A stretch of 64,000 nucleotides of DNA from UBA6136 sp044350805 (GTDB lineage Bacteria; Pseudomonadota; Gammaproteobacteria; Methylococcales; Methylococcaceae): assembly GCA_044350805.1 (NCBI GenBank), contig JBILGU010000010.1, forward strand, positions 1-64,000, written 5' to 3'. Positions within the stretch are counted from its first letter, which is position 1, and the number at the start of each line of letters is the position of its first letter. The notes beneath the pieces were generated by a model that saw only the letters and a program-made list of their open reading frames with translations, was not told where the DNA came from and searched no databases. The position numbers were made by a program, and so were the translations under genes. Below, in pieces: positions 18,057 through 27,281 of this stretch.

Positions 18057-18445
18057 TGAGTCGCTGTTGGACGGGCCTCAAGGCGACGAAGTCCGATTTC
18101 GATCCCGCAGGTTTCGCAGTAGCCGTAATCGCCACGTTCCAGGTTTTGCATGGACTCGTCGATCTTCTTGATCAACTTGCGTTCCCGGTCACGTGTCCTG
18201 AGCTCGAGGCTGAATTCCGATTCTTGGGTCGCGCGGTCATTCGGGTCAGGAAAATTGGCCGCTTCATCCTGCATGTGATGGACCGTTCGATCCACTTCAC
18301 TCATGAGTTCGTTTTTCCAGTTCCCGAGAATGCGGCGGAAATGCTCCACCTGCCCCTCGCTCATGTACTCTTCCCCATCCCTTGGCTGATACGGCTCGAA
18401 GGTGAAGGGATTGGAATGGTTCCCAGTTGTCTTACTACCAGACAT
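18005..18445 (-). CDS. dksA: RNA polymerase-binding transcription factor DksA
   Basis: Binds in the RNA polymerase secondary channel and, with ppGpp, controls stringent-response promoters. The 146-residue protein closely follows E. coli DksA: coiled-coil tip DPNDRATQESEF, then LELRTRDRERKLIKKI, and the four-cysteine zinc finger CETCGIEIG...CIDCKTL. The extreme N terminus (15-20 residues) is variable. It heads the long minus-strand unit that continues through gluQ, the rsx genes and nth, and is divergent from the aminotransferase at 18560. Confidence 0.98.
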   Translation of the reverse strand: MSGSKTTGNHSNPFTFEPYQPRDGEEYMSEGQVEHFRRILGNWKNELMSEVDRTVHHMQDEAANFPDPNDRATQESEFSLELRTRDRERKLIKKIDESMQNLERGDYGYCETCGIEIGLRRLEARPTATQCIDCKTLDEIRERQVS

Positions 18446-18559
18446 GCTTTCAGTTCCTTACCGCTTTCGAAGAAATCCTGCAAGTATAGGGGTAAAACGT
18501 TTCCTTGGAAATCATCATTAACAACTGCCCGTGAATCGGCGCGTTATGAGGGAAAGTAT

Positions 18560-19732
18560 TTGCGAAACAGAGAGATAAGTCTTGGGGTTAGGGCGAAGCA
18601 GGTTTCCCCCTTCAAGGTCATGGAAATTCTGGAGCGTGCGCGCGGTCACGAGGCTGCCGGTCGCGATATCGTCCACATGGAAATCGGTGAGCCCGATTTT
18701 CCGACGCCCCCTGCGATTGTTGCCGCCGCACAGCAACATCTTGCCGGGGGGTGTCCTCTCGGCTACACGCCGGCCGGTGGCTTACCGGCCCTGAGGCAGG
18801 CCATTTCGATGGATTACGGGGAGCGATATGGGAAAGCCCCCGATCCTCGAAGAATTTTTCTCACCCCGGGGGCCTCTGGGGCTCTTTCCTTGGTATTGGG
18901 TCTTTTGGTGGATGCCGATGATGAGGTGCTGCTCGCGGATCCTGGCTACCCGTGCTACCCCAATTTCATTCTTCTGGCGGGGGGGATTCCAAGGGCGCTG
19001 CCGGTAGATAGCGAAACGGGATTCAACCTGACGCCATCACAGATTGCCGCCTCTTGGATGGCCTCGACCCGAGGCATTCTCTTGGCATCCCCATCCAATC
19101 CCACCGGGACCGTCATGCCGCAGACCACCTTTCAACAGGTCATTGAGACCGTTGAGGAGCGGGGGGGCTACGTCATCTCAGATGAGATCTACCATGGCCT
19201 TGAATATGGGGAACGGGCGGTGTCTGCTTTGGCGTTTTCGGACCAGGCCTTTGTGATCAACAGTTTTTCCAAATACTTTGGGATGACAGGTTGGCGTTTG
19301 GGTTGGGCCGTTGTTCCTGAGTGGGCGGTCGAAGCGGCGGAACGTCTTTCGCAGAATCTCTTTATTTCTGCGCCAACACTCTCTCAATACGCCGCGCTCG
19401 CATCTTTTTCCAAGGAAAACCGGGGAGAGCTTGAACGGCGACGGTTAGCTTTCTCGGAGCGGCGAGAGGTTCTGCTTCAGGGGTTGACCGATTTAGGGTT
19501 TGGTCTTTTTGCCCGAGCCGATGGGGCCTTTTACGTGTATGCCGACTCATCCCCTTTTGCGTCGAACAGTGAGGTGTTCGCTCGAGAGCTTCTGGATCAG
19601 GCGGGGGTCGCCTTGACCCCGGGGACCGACTTTGGCATCCATGGCGCGCAAACTCATGTTCGTTTTGCCTACACGGCTTCCATCCCAAGGATTGAAGAGG
19701 CACTGGATCGCATTCGACATTTTCTTCGTTGA
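18560..19732 (+). CDS. Class I/II pyridoxal-phosphate aminotransferase
   Basis: A fold-type I aminotransferase of about 390 residues. Motifs are HMEIGEPDFPTPP, YTPAGGLPALR, LTPGASGALSLVLGL, LADPGYPCYPNF, ASPSNPTGTVM, ISDEIYHGLEYG and the lysine motif NSFSKYFGMTGWRLGW. The frame is open far upstream without ATG; TTG at 18560, preceded by GAGGGAAAG, gives the usual length, while the next ATG (18619) would remove part of the N-terminal arm. Similar proteins are annotated as aspartate/alanine-type transaminases; substrate is not determined. Confidence 0.9.
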   Translation: MRNREISLGVRAKQVSPFKVMEILERARGHEAAGRDIVHMEIGEPDFPTPPAIVAAAQQHLAGGCPLGYTPAGGLPALRQAISMDYGERYGKAPDPRRIFLTPGASGALSLVLGLLVDADDEVLLADPGYPCYPNFILLAGGIPRALPVDSETGFNLTPSQIAASWMASTRGILLASPSNPTGTVMPQTTFQQVIETVEERGGYVISDEIYHGLEYGERAVSALAFSDQAFVINSFSKYFGMTGWRLGWAVVPEWAVEAAERLSQNLFISAPTLSQYAALASFSKENRGELERRRLAFSERREVLLQGLTDLGFGLFARADGAFYVYADSSPFASNSEVFARELLDQAGVALTPGTDFGIHGAQTHVRFAYTASIPRIEEALDRIRHFLR

Positions 19733-19785
19733 TTTCGCTTGGCATACTGAGCGCATTTTTAGGGTCCAACAGAGTAGTAAGCATC

Positions 19786-20256
19786 ATGCAAATCGTTTGT
19801 TCCAATCGGTCTATCGCCTCCCTTGTGCTCGTGATTTCGGTCTTGATGAGTGGCTGTCAGGGAATGAATCGTGACGATGGCAAAGCCGCCGAAGCGGGAA
19901 AAGCCTTTCTCGCAGAGAATGCTGGAAAGCCCGGGGTGATGACGACCGCTTCAGGCCTTCAATATCAGGTCTTGCAGGAAGGTCAGGGGCGTCAGCCCGG
20001 TCCAACTGACATGGTGCGCGTGAACTACGCTGGAAGCCTTGTCGATGGTCGCGAGTTTGATCGGGGAGAGGGCATTGAATTCCCTCTGAACCGGGTCATT
20101 CCGGGATGGACCGAGGGCCTTCAGCTGATGAAGGAAGGAGGGAAAACCCGCTTTTTCATTCCTTCGGACCTGGCCTATGGGGAACGTGGGGCGGGCAGTG
20201 CCATTCCGCCGAACGCAGCCTTGGTTTTCGAGGTGGAACTGATCCAAGTCAAGTAA
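19786..20256 (+). CDS. FKBP-type peptidyl-prolyl cis-trans isomerase, lipoprotein
   Basis: Prolyl isomerase of about 156 residues from the ATG at 19786. A signal peptide ends at a lipobox-like VLMSGC, so the protein is probably lipid-anchored in the periplasm. The FKBP domain spans about 45-156: TTASGLQYQVL, VRVNYAGSLVDGREFD, FPLNRVIPGWTEGLQLM, FFIPSDLAYGERG and IPPNAALVFEVELI. It lacks the long helical dimerisation domain of Mip/FkpA and has a short loop after REFD. It may be translated separately from the preceding aminotransferase, 53 bases upstream. Confidence 0.92.
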   Translation: MQIVCSNRSIASLVLVISVLMSGCQGMNRDDGKAAEAGKAFLAENAGKPGVMTTASGLQYQVLQEGQGRQPGPTDMVRVNYAGSLVDGREFDRGEGIEFPLNRVIPGWTEGLQLMKEGGKTRFFIPSDLAYGERGAGSAIPPNAALVFEVELIQVK

Positions 20257-20277
20257 TCGACGGAAAGCCGAAAAGCG

Positions 20278-20664
20278 CTAATCTGCAATCAGTTTTTCGA
20301 CCGCCTGGGTTGCAGACTCGCAGGCTGGAGCGGCCTCGACGAGCTTCATCTTGAGCTGGAGGCCAATGTTCTGGCCTGAAAGTGTTTCTGTGACCACCTC
20401 GTTCAGGGGTTCGCAGACCGTCACCATGTGCTTTTCGGCAAAGGTCAGATCCTTGTATGACCCGCTGGACCGCTCGGTTCGGTCGGAAGCGTTCTCGATC
20501 AATTCAGCCATGACCTGGTTGTGGTAGCGAAAAACATGTTCCACATACTTTGCAAATTCTTCCTGCGTCATGGTGACTTCTTCGCCTGTACTTTTCCGCG
20601 TCGTTACGGTCGTACAGGAGGATAGAAATGCGAGAAGGAGGAAAAGAGTGAGATGTCGAATCAC
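20278..20664 (-). CDS. Small putative lipoprotein of unknown function
   Basis: About 128 residues from a GTG at 20664; the open frame extends to ATG 20766, but that would overlap lplT by 67 bases. The N terminus is a lipoprotein signal (VIRHLTLFLLLAFLSSC) followed by Ser/Thr/Lys. The mature part is helical and charged, with two cysteines (VCEPLNE and ACESAT) that could form a disulfide. No family is recognised. It lies just after lplT on the same strand and could be part of the aas-lplT unit. The start is weakly supported because no clear ribosome-binding site precedes it. Confidence 0.6.
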   Translation of the reverse strand: MIRHLTLFLLLAFLSSCTTVTTRKSTGEEVTMTQEEFAKYVEHVFRYHNQVMAELIENASDRTERSSGSYKDLTFAEKHMVTVCEPLNEVVTETLSGQNIGLQLKMKLVEAAPACESATQAVEKLIAD

Positions 20665-20699
20665 AGCAAAGAGAGGTTTCGATTGAAGTGGAACGGAGC

Positions 20700-21887
20700 T
20701 TACACCTTCGAGGGTGAAGCGGGCCCAGGCTCCTGCCGCTTGGGAAAAAACCTTGACAAGATCCAAGTTGAAAGGACCACCAGCCCTCCAAGGAAGAGGA
20801 TGGCCTTAACGGCAGTAATCCCCTGAGCGGCACTCCAAGAGTAAAGCCCCATCCCGAGGAGAATGGCACTGTTCTGGAAAAAATTTTGGGCGGCTACCGC
20901 GCGGCCGCTGCCAATGGAGTGATGACCGATTTCCTGAACAGAGGCGTTCAAAGGCACGACAATCATGCCGCCGAAAATGCCGATACCGAGGAGCAGGATT
21001 TCCGCATGCAGAGTCTGTGTGACGGATGCCATCAGGATAAACAGAAGCCCCATCAGATAAGCCGCAAATCGGGTCCGACGGACACGGTTCAGGGGAATCA
21101 GGCGAGGGACGATCGCGGCGCCGATGACGATACCGATGGCCATGAAAAAGGTCAGATTTGCGATGGCACTGGCCGAATCGGCATGCAGGACCTCAGGCGC
21201 CCAGGCGACCAGGACGACACGCAAGGTCGCAGCGATCGACCAAAAGAGGCTGAGGGCAATCAGGATGAGACGAGTCTTGGTATCGAACACGAGGTGTTTC
21301 AATGACACCAAAAGTTCACCCCAGGCGGACGTTTTTCCCTCCAGCAGTTTCACCGGGCTCCGGGGCAGGAAAAGGGTCGCAAGTCCCGAGGTAAAGTACA
21401 GTGCGATGACCATGGCGAGAGCCGCGGGGATCGAATAATCGGCCAGTCTCGCGCCACCCACCGTGCCGGTCAGAATGGCAGCGATGGTTGCTCCCTCCAC
21501 CCAGCCATTGGCACGAACCAGCTGATCCTGCGCACTGAGATCCGGAATGATGCCGTATTTGGCAGGTCCATAGGATGCGGCGCCAATACCAATGACGGCA
21601 TACCCGAGCAGAGGTTCGATTCCGAAAGCAATCGCCAAAGCCCCCAGCGCCTTGATCAGATTGGCGCCCAGCAGGACCAAAGGTTTGGGTTGTCGATCCG
21701 CCAATCGCCCTACCCAGGGCGTCAACAGAATGAATGCCAGAATGAATGCGCTCTGAAGAGCAGGGATATACCAGCTTTCGCGCCCGCCTTCCTGAAGGGT
21801 CAGGGCAATCACGGTAAAAAGAATCGCGTTGTCGCCAAATGCCGACAAAAACTGAGCACCGATGAGGGTTTGAAGGCTTCGGTTCAT
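20700..21887 (-). CDS. lplT: Lysophospholipid transporter LplT
   Basis: An MFS permease of 395 residues that flips lysophospholipids across the inner membrane. The N terminus (QFLSAFGDNAILFTVIAL) and GAASYGPAKYGIIPDL are characteristic of LplT. About twelve hydrophobic segments can be counted. The start ATG overlaps the stop of aas by four bases, so transporter and reacylating enzyme are coupled; here aas is first and lplT second, whereas E. coli has lplT first. Together they return lysophosphatidylethanolamine to the diacyl form. Confidence 0.93.
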   Translation of the reverse strand: MNRSLQTLIGAQFLSAFGDNAILFTVIALTLQEGGRESWYIPALQSAFILAFILLTPWVGRLADRQPKPLVLLGANLIKALGALAIAFGIEPLLGYAVIGIGAASYGPAKYGIIPDLSAQDQLVRANGWVEGATIAAILTGTVGGARLADYSIPAALAMVIALYFTSGLATLFLPRSPVKLLEGKTSAWGELLVSLKHLVFDTKTRLILIALSLFWSIAATLRVVLVAWAPEVLHADSASAIANLTFFMAIGIVIGAAIVPRLIPLNRVRRTRFAAYLMGLLFILMASVTQTLHAEILLLGIGIFGGMIVVPLNASVQEIGHHSIGSGRAVAAQNFFQNSAILLGMGLYSWSAAQGITAVKAILFLGGLVVLSTWILSRFFPKRQEPGPASPSKV

Positions 21888-24121
21888 TCGGTCAGGGTCT
21901 CGTTCACCAGACGTTGAAGGGCGGGGTAATCCACTTTGCCGGATCCCAGCAATGGGATTTCCTTGGTATGCAGAATTTCTCGTGGGGTATAAAGCTCGCT
22001 GAAACCGAGCGTTTGCGCACCCTTCAGGAATTCACTGCGTTCCACCTCGCGCTGCTGTGTCACAAGAATGATTTTTTCGCCCTTCTTTTCATCGCTCAGC
22101 GTCACCGCTGCATGCAGGGTGCCTGGCCAGACCCTGGCCGCGATATCTTCAACGGCGGTGAGGGAGACCATTTCACCGCCAATTTTGGCAAAGCGTTTGA
22201 CACGACCGCAGATTGTCACAAAGCCGTGATCATCGACTCTGACAATGTCTCCGGTGTCATACCAGCCCAATCCGAAGCGGGATTGAGGCGGTTCAAGATG
22301 CCCGGGCTTTTGGGGTCTGAGATAGCCCAGCATGATGTTGGGTCCAGCAACATGCAGGCGGCCGCCTTCTGAGACGCCTTCGACCTCTTCCAACTGCCAG
22401 TCAATGCCCGGCATAAAGCGGCCCACGGTCCCTTCCTGATAAAACATGGGTGTATTGGCGGCAAGAATCGGGGACGTTTCGGTCGTGCCATAGCCTTCCA
22501 GTACCCTGATGCCAAATTTATCTACCCAGAGGCGGCGGGTGTCATCCTGAAGCTTCTCGGCACCGGCAAAGACATAGCGAACACTATAAAAATCATAGGG
22601 ATGGGCATACTTGGCATAGCCTGCGAGAAAGGTGTTGGTGCCAAAGAGAATGGTCGCATTCAGATCGTAGGCGATTTCCGGAATGATTCGATAATGGAGC
22701 GGTGAGGGATAGAGGAAGGTTTTCATGCCGTAAAAGAGGGGGAGCAGCGTCCCCGCGGTCAGGCCGAAGGCATGGAACATCGGCAGGGCATTGAGGATGG
22801 TGTCTTGGGCGTTAAGGTCCAGTCGGGCGGCCAGCTGCTCCCGATTGGCCAGCAGATTGGCATGAGAGAGGACAACCCCTTTGGGTTCGCCTTCTGATCC
22901 TGATGTGAACAAAACGACTGCCGGGCGATGCGAGTATTTGGGGTCTAGATCACGATACCAAAAGGAAGTGGTCAAAGAGCCCAAGAGCGCCCTGAGTTTA
23001 TCGCCGCTGCGAATGGTGTCTGCGATATCCTCGAGAAAGAGGATGTTGACCTCATCCCTCAGAGCTTCAACAGTCGATTCAAGCTTGCCATTGATCACAA
23101 AGCGGCGGGAGGTGATAAACGTCCTGATCTGCGCCGTTTTGATGGCTGAGGCGATGTTGCGGGAGCCGGCGCTGAAATTCAGCATGGCAGGAACCCGGCC
23201 ATAGACTTGAAGCCCCAGAAAGACGGCTACGGTGGTATTGGTGTTGGGAAGGAAGAGCCCAACGTGCTCTCCGCGGGTGGTGATCTGTTCGAGCTTTCGG
23301 CCGAGTGCCAGCGTTTGGGCAATCAGACTGTTATAGCTCATGGGTTTGCGCCTGATGTCCTCCAGGACCTTGTGGCCCCCGCCATGGATTCTTCGGGCAT
23401 CTAGCAGGGCTGCAAACAAGGTTCGCTCATGGTGTCCCGTTTCGAACATCATGTCGCTCATGATGTCAGTGAGCATGATTCCCATGCGATGCCTGCGATC
23501 ATGTGGATCGGCATCGGCGCGGTGCATGATGTTGCGAGGCGGCAAAATATTCAGTGTGATGGGCGGAAACCATCGCAGACGAACAATGCCATGCATGCGG
23601 GAAACGGGCGTGTATTGGGCGCCGTCAATACGGATGGGCAAGATGGCGGCCCCGGAATGTTCGGCAACCACCGCTGCACCGTCATAGACTTTCATCAGGG
23701 CGCCAGTGACGGTGATCCGTCCTTCTGGAAAGATGACCGCTTTCTGGTTTTCCTTAATGTAATGTGTCAGCGACTTGATCGAGAGCGGTTGCAAGGGATC
23801 CATGGGGAACACCCGAGCAACCCTAAGGGCAGGTTGGACCCACCACTGGCGAGCGATCTCCGTATTGATCGCAAACGTGACATCGTCGGGCAGGAAAGCC
23901 CAGAGCAGGATGGGGTCAAGGTACGACGTATGGTTGGAGACGATCAGGACTCTGTCGCCTGCCTGCTGGTAATGCTCTAACCCAGTGACTTTCACCCGGA
24001 ATAGAAGCATCAGAAGCCAACGGAGGAGTTTTTTGACCATGGGGGTAAGCCGTTGACGCTCGATTTCAAGCGAGGTCGTTGCACATGGATGAGGCGTCAT
24101 AGCCTCAGGGCAAGAGGCCAT
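21884..24121 (-). CDS. aas: Bifunctional 2-acylglycerophosphoethanolamine acyltransferase / acyl-ACP synthetase
   Basis: A 745-residue fusion that activates fatty acids and reacylates lysophospholipid. The N-terminal PlsC domain (about 40-250) shows the HX4D motif VSNHTSYLDP and FPEGRITVTG. The C-terminal AMP-binding domain (about 265-745) shows FTSGSEGEPKGVVLSH, YGTTETSPI and YDTGDIVRVD. The start could also be ATG at about 24040 (MVKKLLRWLL), which would still precede the PlsC domain; the first 28 residues of the longer frame are not convincing. It is translationally coupled to lplT. Confidence 0.94.
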   Translation of the reverse strand: MASCPEAMTPHPCATTSLEIERQRLTPMVKKLLRWLLMLLFRVKVTGLEHYQQAGDRVLIVSNHTSYLDPILLWAFLPDDVTFAINTEIARQWWVQPALRVARVFPMDPLQPLSIKSLTHYIKENQKAVIFPEGRITVTGALMKVYDGAAVVAEHSGAAILPIRIDGAQYTPVSRMHGIVRLRWFPPITLNILPPRNIMHRADADPHDRRHRMGIMLTDIMSDMMFETGHHERTLFAALLDARRIHGGGHKVLEDIRRKPMSYNSLIAQTLALGRKLEQITTRGEHVGLFLPNTNTTVAVFLGLQVYGRVPAMLNFSAGSRNIASAIKTAQIRTFITSRRFVINGKLESTVEALRDEVNILFLEDIADTIRSGDKLRALLGSLTTSFWYRDLDPKYSHRPAVVLFTSGSEGEPKGVVLSHANLLANREQLAARLDLNAQDTILNALPMFHAFGLTAGTLLPLFYGMKTFLYPSPLHYRIIPEIAYDLNATILFGTNTFLAGYAKYAHPYDFYSVRYVFAGAEKLQDDTRRLWVDKFGIRVLEGYGTTETSPILAANTPMFYQEGTVGRFMPGIDWQLEEVEGVSEGGRLHVAGPNIMLGYLRPQKPGHLEPPQSRFGLGWYDTGDIVRVDDHGFVTICGRVKRFAKIGGEMVSLTAVEDIAARVWPGTLHAAVTLSDEKKGEKIILVTQQREVERSEFLKGAQTLGFSELYTPREILHTKEIPLLGSGKVDYPALQRLVNETLTE

Positions 24122-24270
24122 CGGATATTCGGCAAAAGGCTAGGAACGTTCCACCGATCCGATAAGCTGGGCCATCTTAGCCTACCTTGAGGGACGATGC
24201 TACGCGTCAATTCACGAAGGTTTGAGAGAAAGGCATGGGAGCGTTTTCACCCCACCGAAGGGAAACCGGA

Positions 24271-25347
24271 ATGCACAGATGGAGTCGCCTATTTTTGCGA
24301 TTCGGATGCTTATCGATGGTTTTTTTTGCTCTTGGGGGCTGTTCAGCCCGTGTTAAACCGGAGCAGCCACATCTGCGTTTAGAGCCGCATTTGGCTTCGG
24401 CCCATTTTCTCTCCCCGGACGGGCGGGTCATTCCTGTTCGAACCTATTTGCCGCCCCATGGCGGGATGGGGTCCATCGTGGTGGCGCTCCATGGCTTTAA
24501 CGATTACAGCCGGGCCTTTTCTTCAGTGGGTTCCTATTTCGCAGACCAAGGTATCGGGTTGATTGCCTATGATCAGCGGGGATTTGGTCTTTCGGATGGG
24601 CCGGGGCTTTGGGCAGGATTGGCATCTTATGGCGAAGACCTCGAGCTGATCGTTCGGGCAGTCAAAGATCGTTACCCGGGAGTCCCGGTTTTTCTTCTAG
24701 GGGAAAGCATGGGAGCCGCTGTCGTCATCACCGCACTTGAAAAAAATGCTGCGCTTTTGGTGGATGGCGTGATTTTGTCGGCCCCTGCCGTGTGGTCGAG
24801 AGAGACGATGCCCTGGTATCAGTCATTGATCCTCGATCTGGCGGCGGCGACCTTGCCTGAGGTTCGGCTGACCGGGAGCGGTCTCAGAGTTCAGGCGTCT
24901 GACAATCTGGAGATGTTACGGGGGTTGGGCCGCGACCCATGGGTCATCAAGGCAACGCGGATTGATGCGATTCAAGGGCTTGCCGATCTGATGGATGCAG
25001 CGCAGCTCGGGGTCGATCAGGTCAAGGCGCCTGTGTTGATGCTTTATGGCGGCAAAGACGAGATCATTCCCGCTGCCCCGGTGCAACGCCTCTGGAAGCG
25101 GGTTGCAGGTAAGCCAGGGGTGCGAGCGGCATACTATCCCGCCGGCTTTCATCTGCTTTTGCGGGATCTAAAGGCCTCCATTCCACTCAGCGATGTGGTT
25201 GGCTGGATCAAAGATCGAAGGGCCCCCTTGGTCTCGGGCTGTGAGTTGTATCCCCCGCAAGGGATTAAGGCGGCGCGGTTTCAAGTGAGCGAGGCATGTC
25301 TTTCCGGTCGAGCGGTTTCAGAGCACTCGAGCGTGGCTCCAGATTGA
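24271..25347 (+). CDS. Alpha/beta hydrolase lipoprotein (monoacylglycerol lipase-like)
   Basis: A serine hydrolase of about 358 residues from ATG 24271; an alternative ATG at 24235 adds 12 residues before the signal peptide. The lipobox FALGGC suggests lipid anchoring. The lid-type hydrolase fold shows VVALHGFNDY (oxyanion), YDQRGFGLSDGPG, nucleophile elbow GESMGAA, acid region LYGGKDEIIP and catalytic His in YPAGFHLLLRD, the pattern of the serine-aminopeptidase/Hydrolase_4 family of monoacylglycerol lipases. Its last 83 bases overlap the 3' end of the convergent HTTM gene. Confidence 0.9.
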   Translation: MHRWSRLFLRFGCLSMVFFALGGCSARVKPEQPHLRLEPHLASAHFLSPDGRVIPVRTYLPPHGGMGSIVVALHGFNDYSRAFSSVGSYFADQGIGLIAYDQRGFGLSDGPGLWAGLASYGEDLELIVRAVKDRYPGVPVFLLGESMGAAVVITALEKNAALLVDGVILSAPAVWSRETMPWYQSLILDLAAATLPEVRLTGSGLRVQASDNLEMLRGLGRDPWVIKATRIDAIQGLADLMDAAQLGVDQVKAPVLMLYGGKDEIIPAAPVQRLWKRVAGKPGVRAAYYPAGFHLLLRDLKASIPLSDVVGWIKDRRAPLVSGCELYPPQGIKAARFQVSEACLSGRAVSEHSSVAPD

Positions 25348-27220
25348 GTCGCCCAATGCCGTCGCGCCAGCTGATGACCCCGATATCGGTCCAGTGGCCC
25401 CTGAGATTGTGTTTCCTGAGGTCGGGCTCCCAGTGTGTCGGAACTTCGACCCGCTTGCTCTTGATCACGAAATCCGCCTGATCCAGATGAACGCCCATTT
25501 CGCGTCCGTAGTAGGCAGTCACTTTTCGCCCAAACTTTTCGAGACGGTCCTGGCTCATGTGCGATGTGATGGCTACGTTGGCCCACATGGACTGAATCCG
25601 GCCCCAGTTGGGCGTCAGAAGACGGCCTTCCTGGTTGACGAAGGGCAGCCACGTTTCATGACCCTCTGAATCCCGATAAACCAGGGCGACAATTTCGTTG
25701 TAATTGTCAAAGTGGTCATGCAGGTAAAGGGCGTGTGGGGAGATGCCTAAAAAGGCATGGGAGACATTGATGATGGAGTCGCTGGCCTGATCCAAGAGAG
25801 CCAATGCGGGATCCTTGGGCTGGGTGCCTGCCCAACGGTAAAGAATGCCGTAATGCAAGGTGCAGTTGAGTTGGAGGATCAGAATGCCAATCAGAATTTT
25901 CGCAATACGATATGCACGCTTTCGGGGTGTTCCTGCATGTTTTTCGAGGAATGCCGCCCAAGGATGCGCGTCCTGGGCTACTTCTTGCATTCGGGTGTCG
26001 CAGGTCTCATCGCAGGCCTGCCGCTGGCGTGAGTCGGCGATGTGGCGATAAACCCTCTTTGCCGCACCGTATATGCCGGGTATCTGCAGTATCAGAGCCA
26101 CCGGATAGGTATAGCCCAGTGCTTTCAGAATCCGAATATAGGTATCGAGTCCTGAGGCAATGATTCCCTTACGGTCGATGCTAAATAAGTCCGTCAGTAA
26201 CGTTTCTTGAGGAATCGCGGAAAGACGGGATTCGCCTTCATGATATGTCTGAAGTCCTTTGAAGGCGACAGCTCCACGAATATCAAAGTGGCGAGTGACG
26301 AGAACAGTTCTTCGGCAGAGGGGGCAGCCTTCGTCATAGAAGACATCGATTTGAGGGCTTTTGACCTGGATCCATTGCTCCCAACGATTCCAGAATGCGG
26401 CGGGAACCAAAAGAAGGTAATTCACCAGCATGGCGAAGCCGAAAGGATAGACATTGAGCGAGACAATGATGCCTATATGAAAGCTGATGCCCAAGAGCAG
26501 CAAGGGGATCCGAAACCAGCGATGCCAGTAGAGAAAGAGAAACACCAGCTGGAATGCAATCACGCTATAGCCGATGAGCATCTCCAGGGACTGGTGATTG
26601 AGAAGGAAGCTCATGTCGAGGGGTGACATGTAATACGGCATGGTGGATGGAAGCCAGGCTCCCATGCCATTGCGCCAGAATTCGGATGAAAGTTTGTGGA
26701 TTCCAGAGTCCAGATAAAGCAGGCCGAGCATAATGCCCAAGGGGAGGAGGTATGCGAGCTGGGGGACAGTCCCAGGACCGGGGTCGGCAAGGTCTGGGCG
26801 GGGTGTGTTCCAGCGAAGCCGGATCGGATCCAGTGCCACTCTTCGAGCGGAAGGCAGAAAGATCAGGAGAAGACTCGTGCCGGTCATCAATTGATCGAAT
26901 CCGCCATCAAAATCCTGCCACATGGGCGTGAAGATCACGAAGACAATCCAGAACAGGTAATTGGCGATGGCGGCCCTATAGGTCTGATATCCCAGGGCAA
27001 GGCAGATCAGAATCCCCATCCAGACGATGAGGAGGAGGTGCATGACCGGTGAGGCCCGATCCAGATAAGGGATCGGGTCGAAAATGAGGTGCCTAAAGTA
27101 AAAAAGAAAAATGTCTTCGTGAAGGGCAACCAGGGAGAAGGCGATCCGGAAAAGGCCAAGGCCTAAGCCGCTGATCTGATTTTCGCAGAGTCGTTCAATA
27201 TGGCGGGTAAGTGATTTCAT
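25265..27220 (-). CDS. HTTM domain protein fused to a DCC (DUF393) thiol-disulfide domain
   Basis: A 651-residue membrane protein. Residues about 15-285 form an HTTM domain (related to the membrane part of vitamin K-dependent gamma-carboxylase), with conserved DSGIHKL, SFHIGIIVSL and several helices. Residues about 293-400 form a DCC domain (DUF393): VFYDEGCPLCRR with the CxxC pair at Cys299/Cys302. A further membrane helix (about 440-460) precedes a 190-residue C-terminal domain of unknown type. The DCC domain suggests thiol-disulfide chemistry on the cytoplasmic or membrane side. Partner and substrate are unknown. It follows the nitroreductase gene by 61 bases. Confidence 0.85.
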   Translation of the reverse strand: MKSLTRHIERLCENQISGLGLGLFRIAFSLVALHEDIFLFYFRHLIFDPIPYLDRASPVMHLLLIVWMGILICLALGYQTYRAAIANYLFWIVFVIFTPMWQDFDGGFDQLMTGTSLLLIFLPSARRVALDPIRLRWNTPRPDLADPGPGTVPQLAYLLPLGIMLGLLYLDSGIHKLSSEFWRNGMGAWLPSTMPYYMSPLDMSFLLNHQSLEMLIGYSVIAFQLVFLFLYWHRWFRIPLLLLGISFHIGIIVSLNVYPFGFAMLVNYLLLVPAAFWNRWEQWIQVKSPQIDVFYDEGCPLCRRTVLVTRHFDIRGAVAFKGLQTYHEGESRLSAIPQETLLTDLFSIDRKGIIASGLDTYIRILKALGYTYPVALILQIPGIYGAAKRVYRHIADSRQRQACDETCDTRMQEVAQDAHPWAAFLEKHAGTPRKRAYRIAKILIGILILQLNCTLHYGILYRWAGTQPKDPALALLDQASDSIINVSHAFLGISPHALYLHDHFDNYNEIVALVYRDSEGHETWLPFVNQEGRLLTPNWGRIQSMWANVAITSHMSQDRLEKFGRKVTAYYGREMGVHLDQADFVIKSKRVEVPTHWEPDLRKHNLRGHWTDIGVISWRDGIGRLNLEPRSSALKPLDRKDMPRSLETAPP

Positions 27221-27281
27221 GGGCAGGAGAATAGCGGCGCTGCTCTAAGGGGTCTGGGCCCATTCGCTAAATAATGAAGGT

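Noticed and set aside
17924..18559. Upstream extension of the aminotransferase frame to 17924
   Set aside because: It runs antisense across dksA and gluQ and has no aminotransferase similarity; TTG 18560 with GAGGGAAAG gives the family length.
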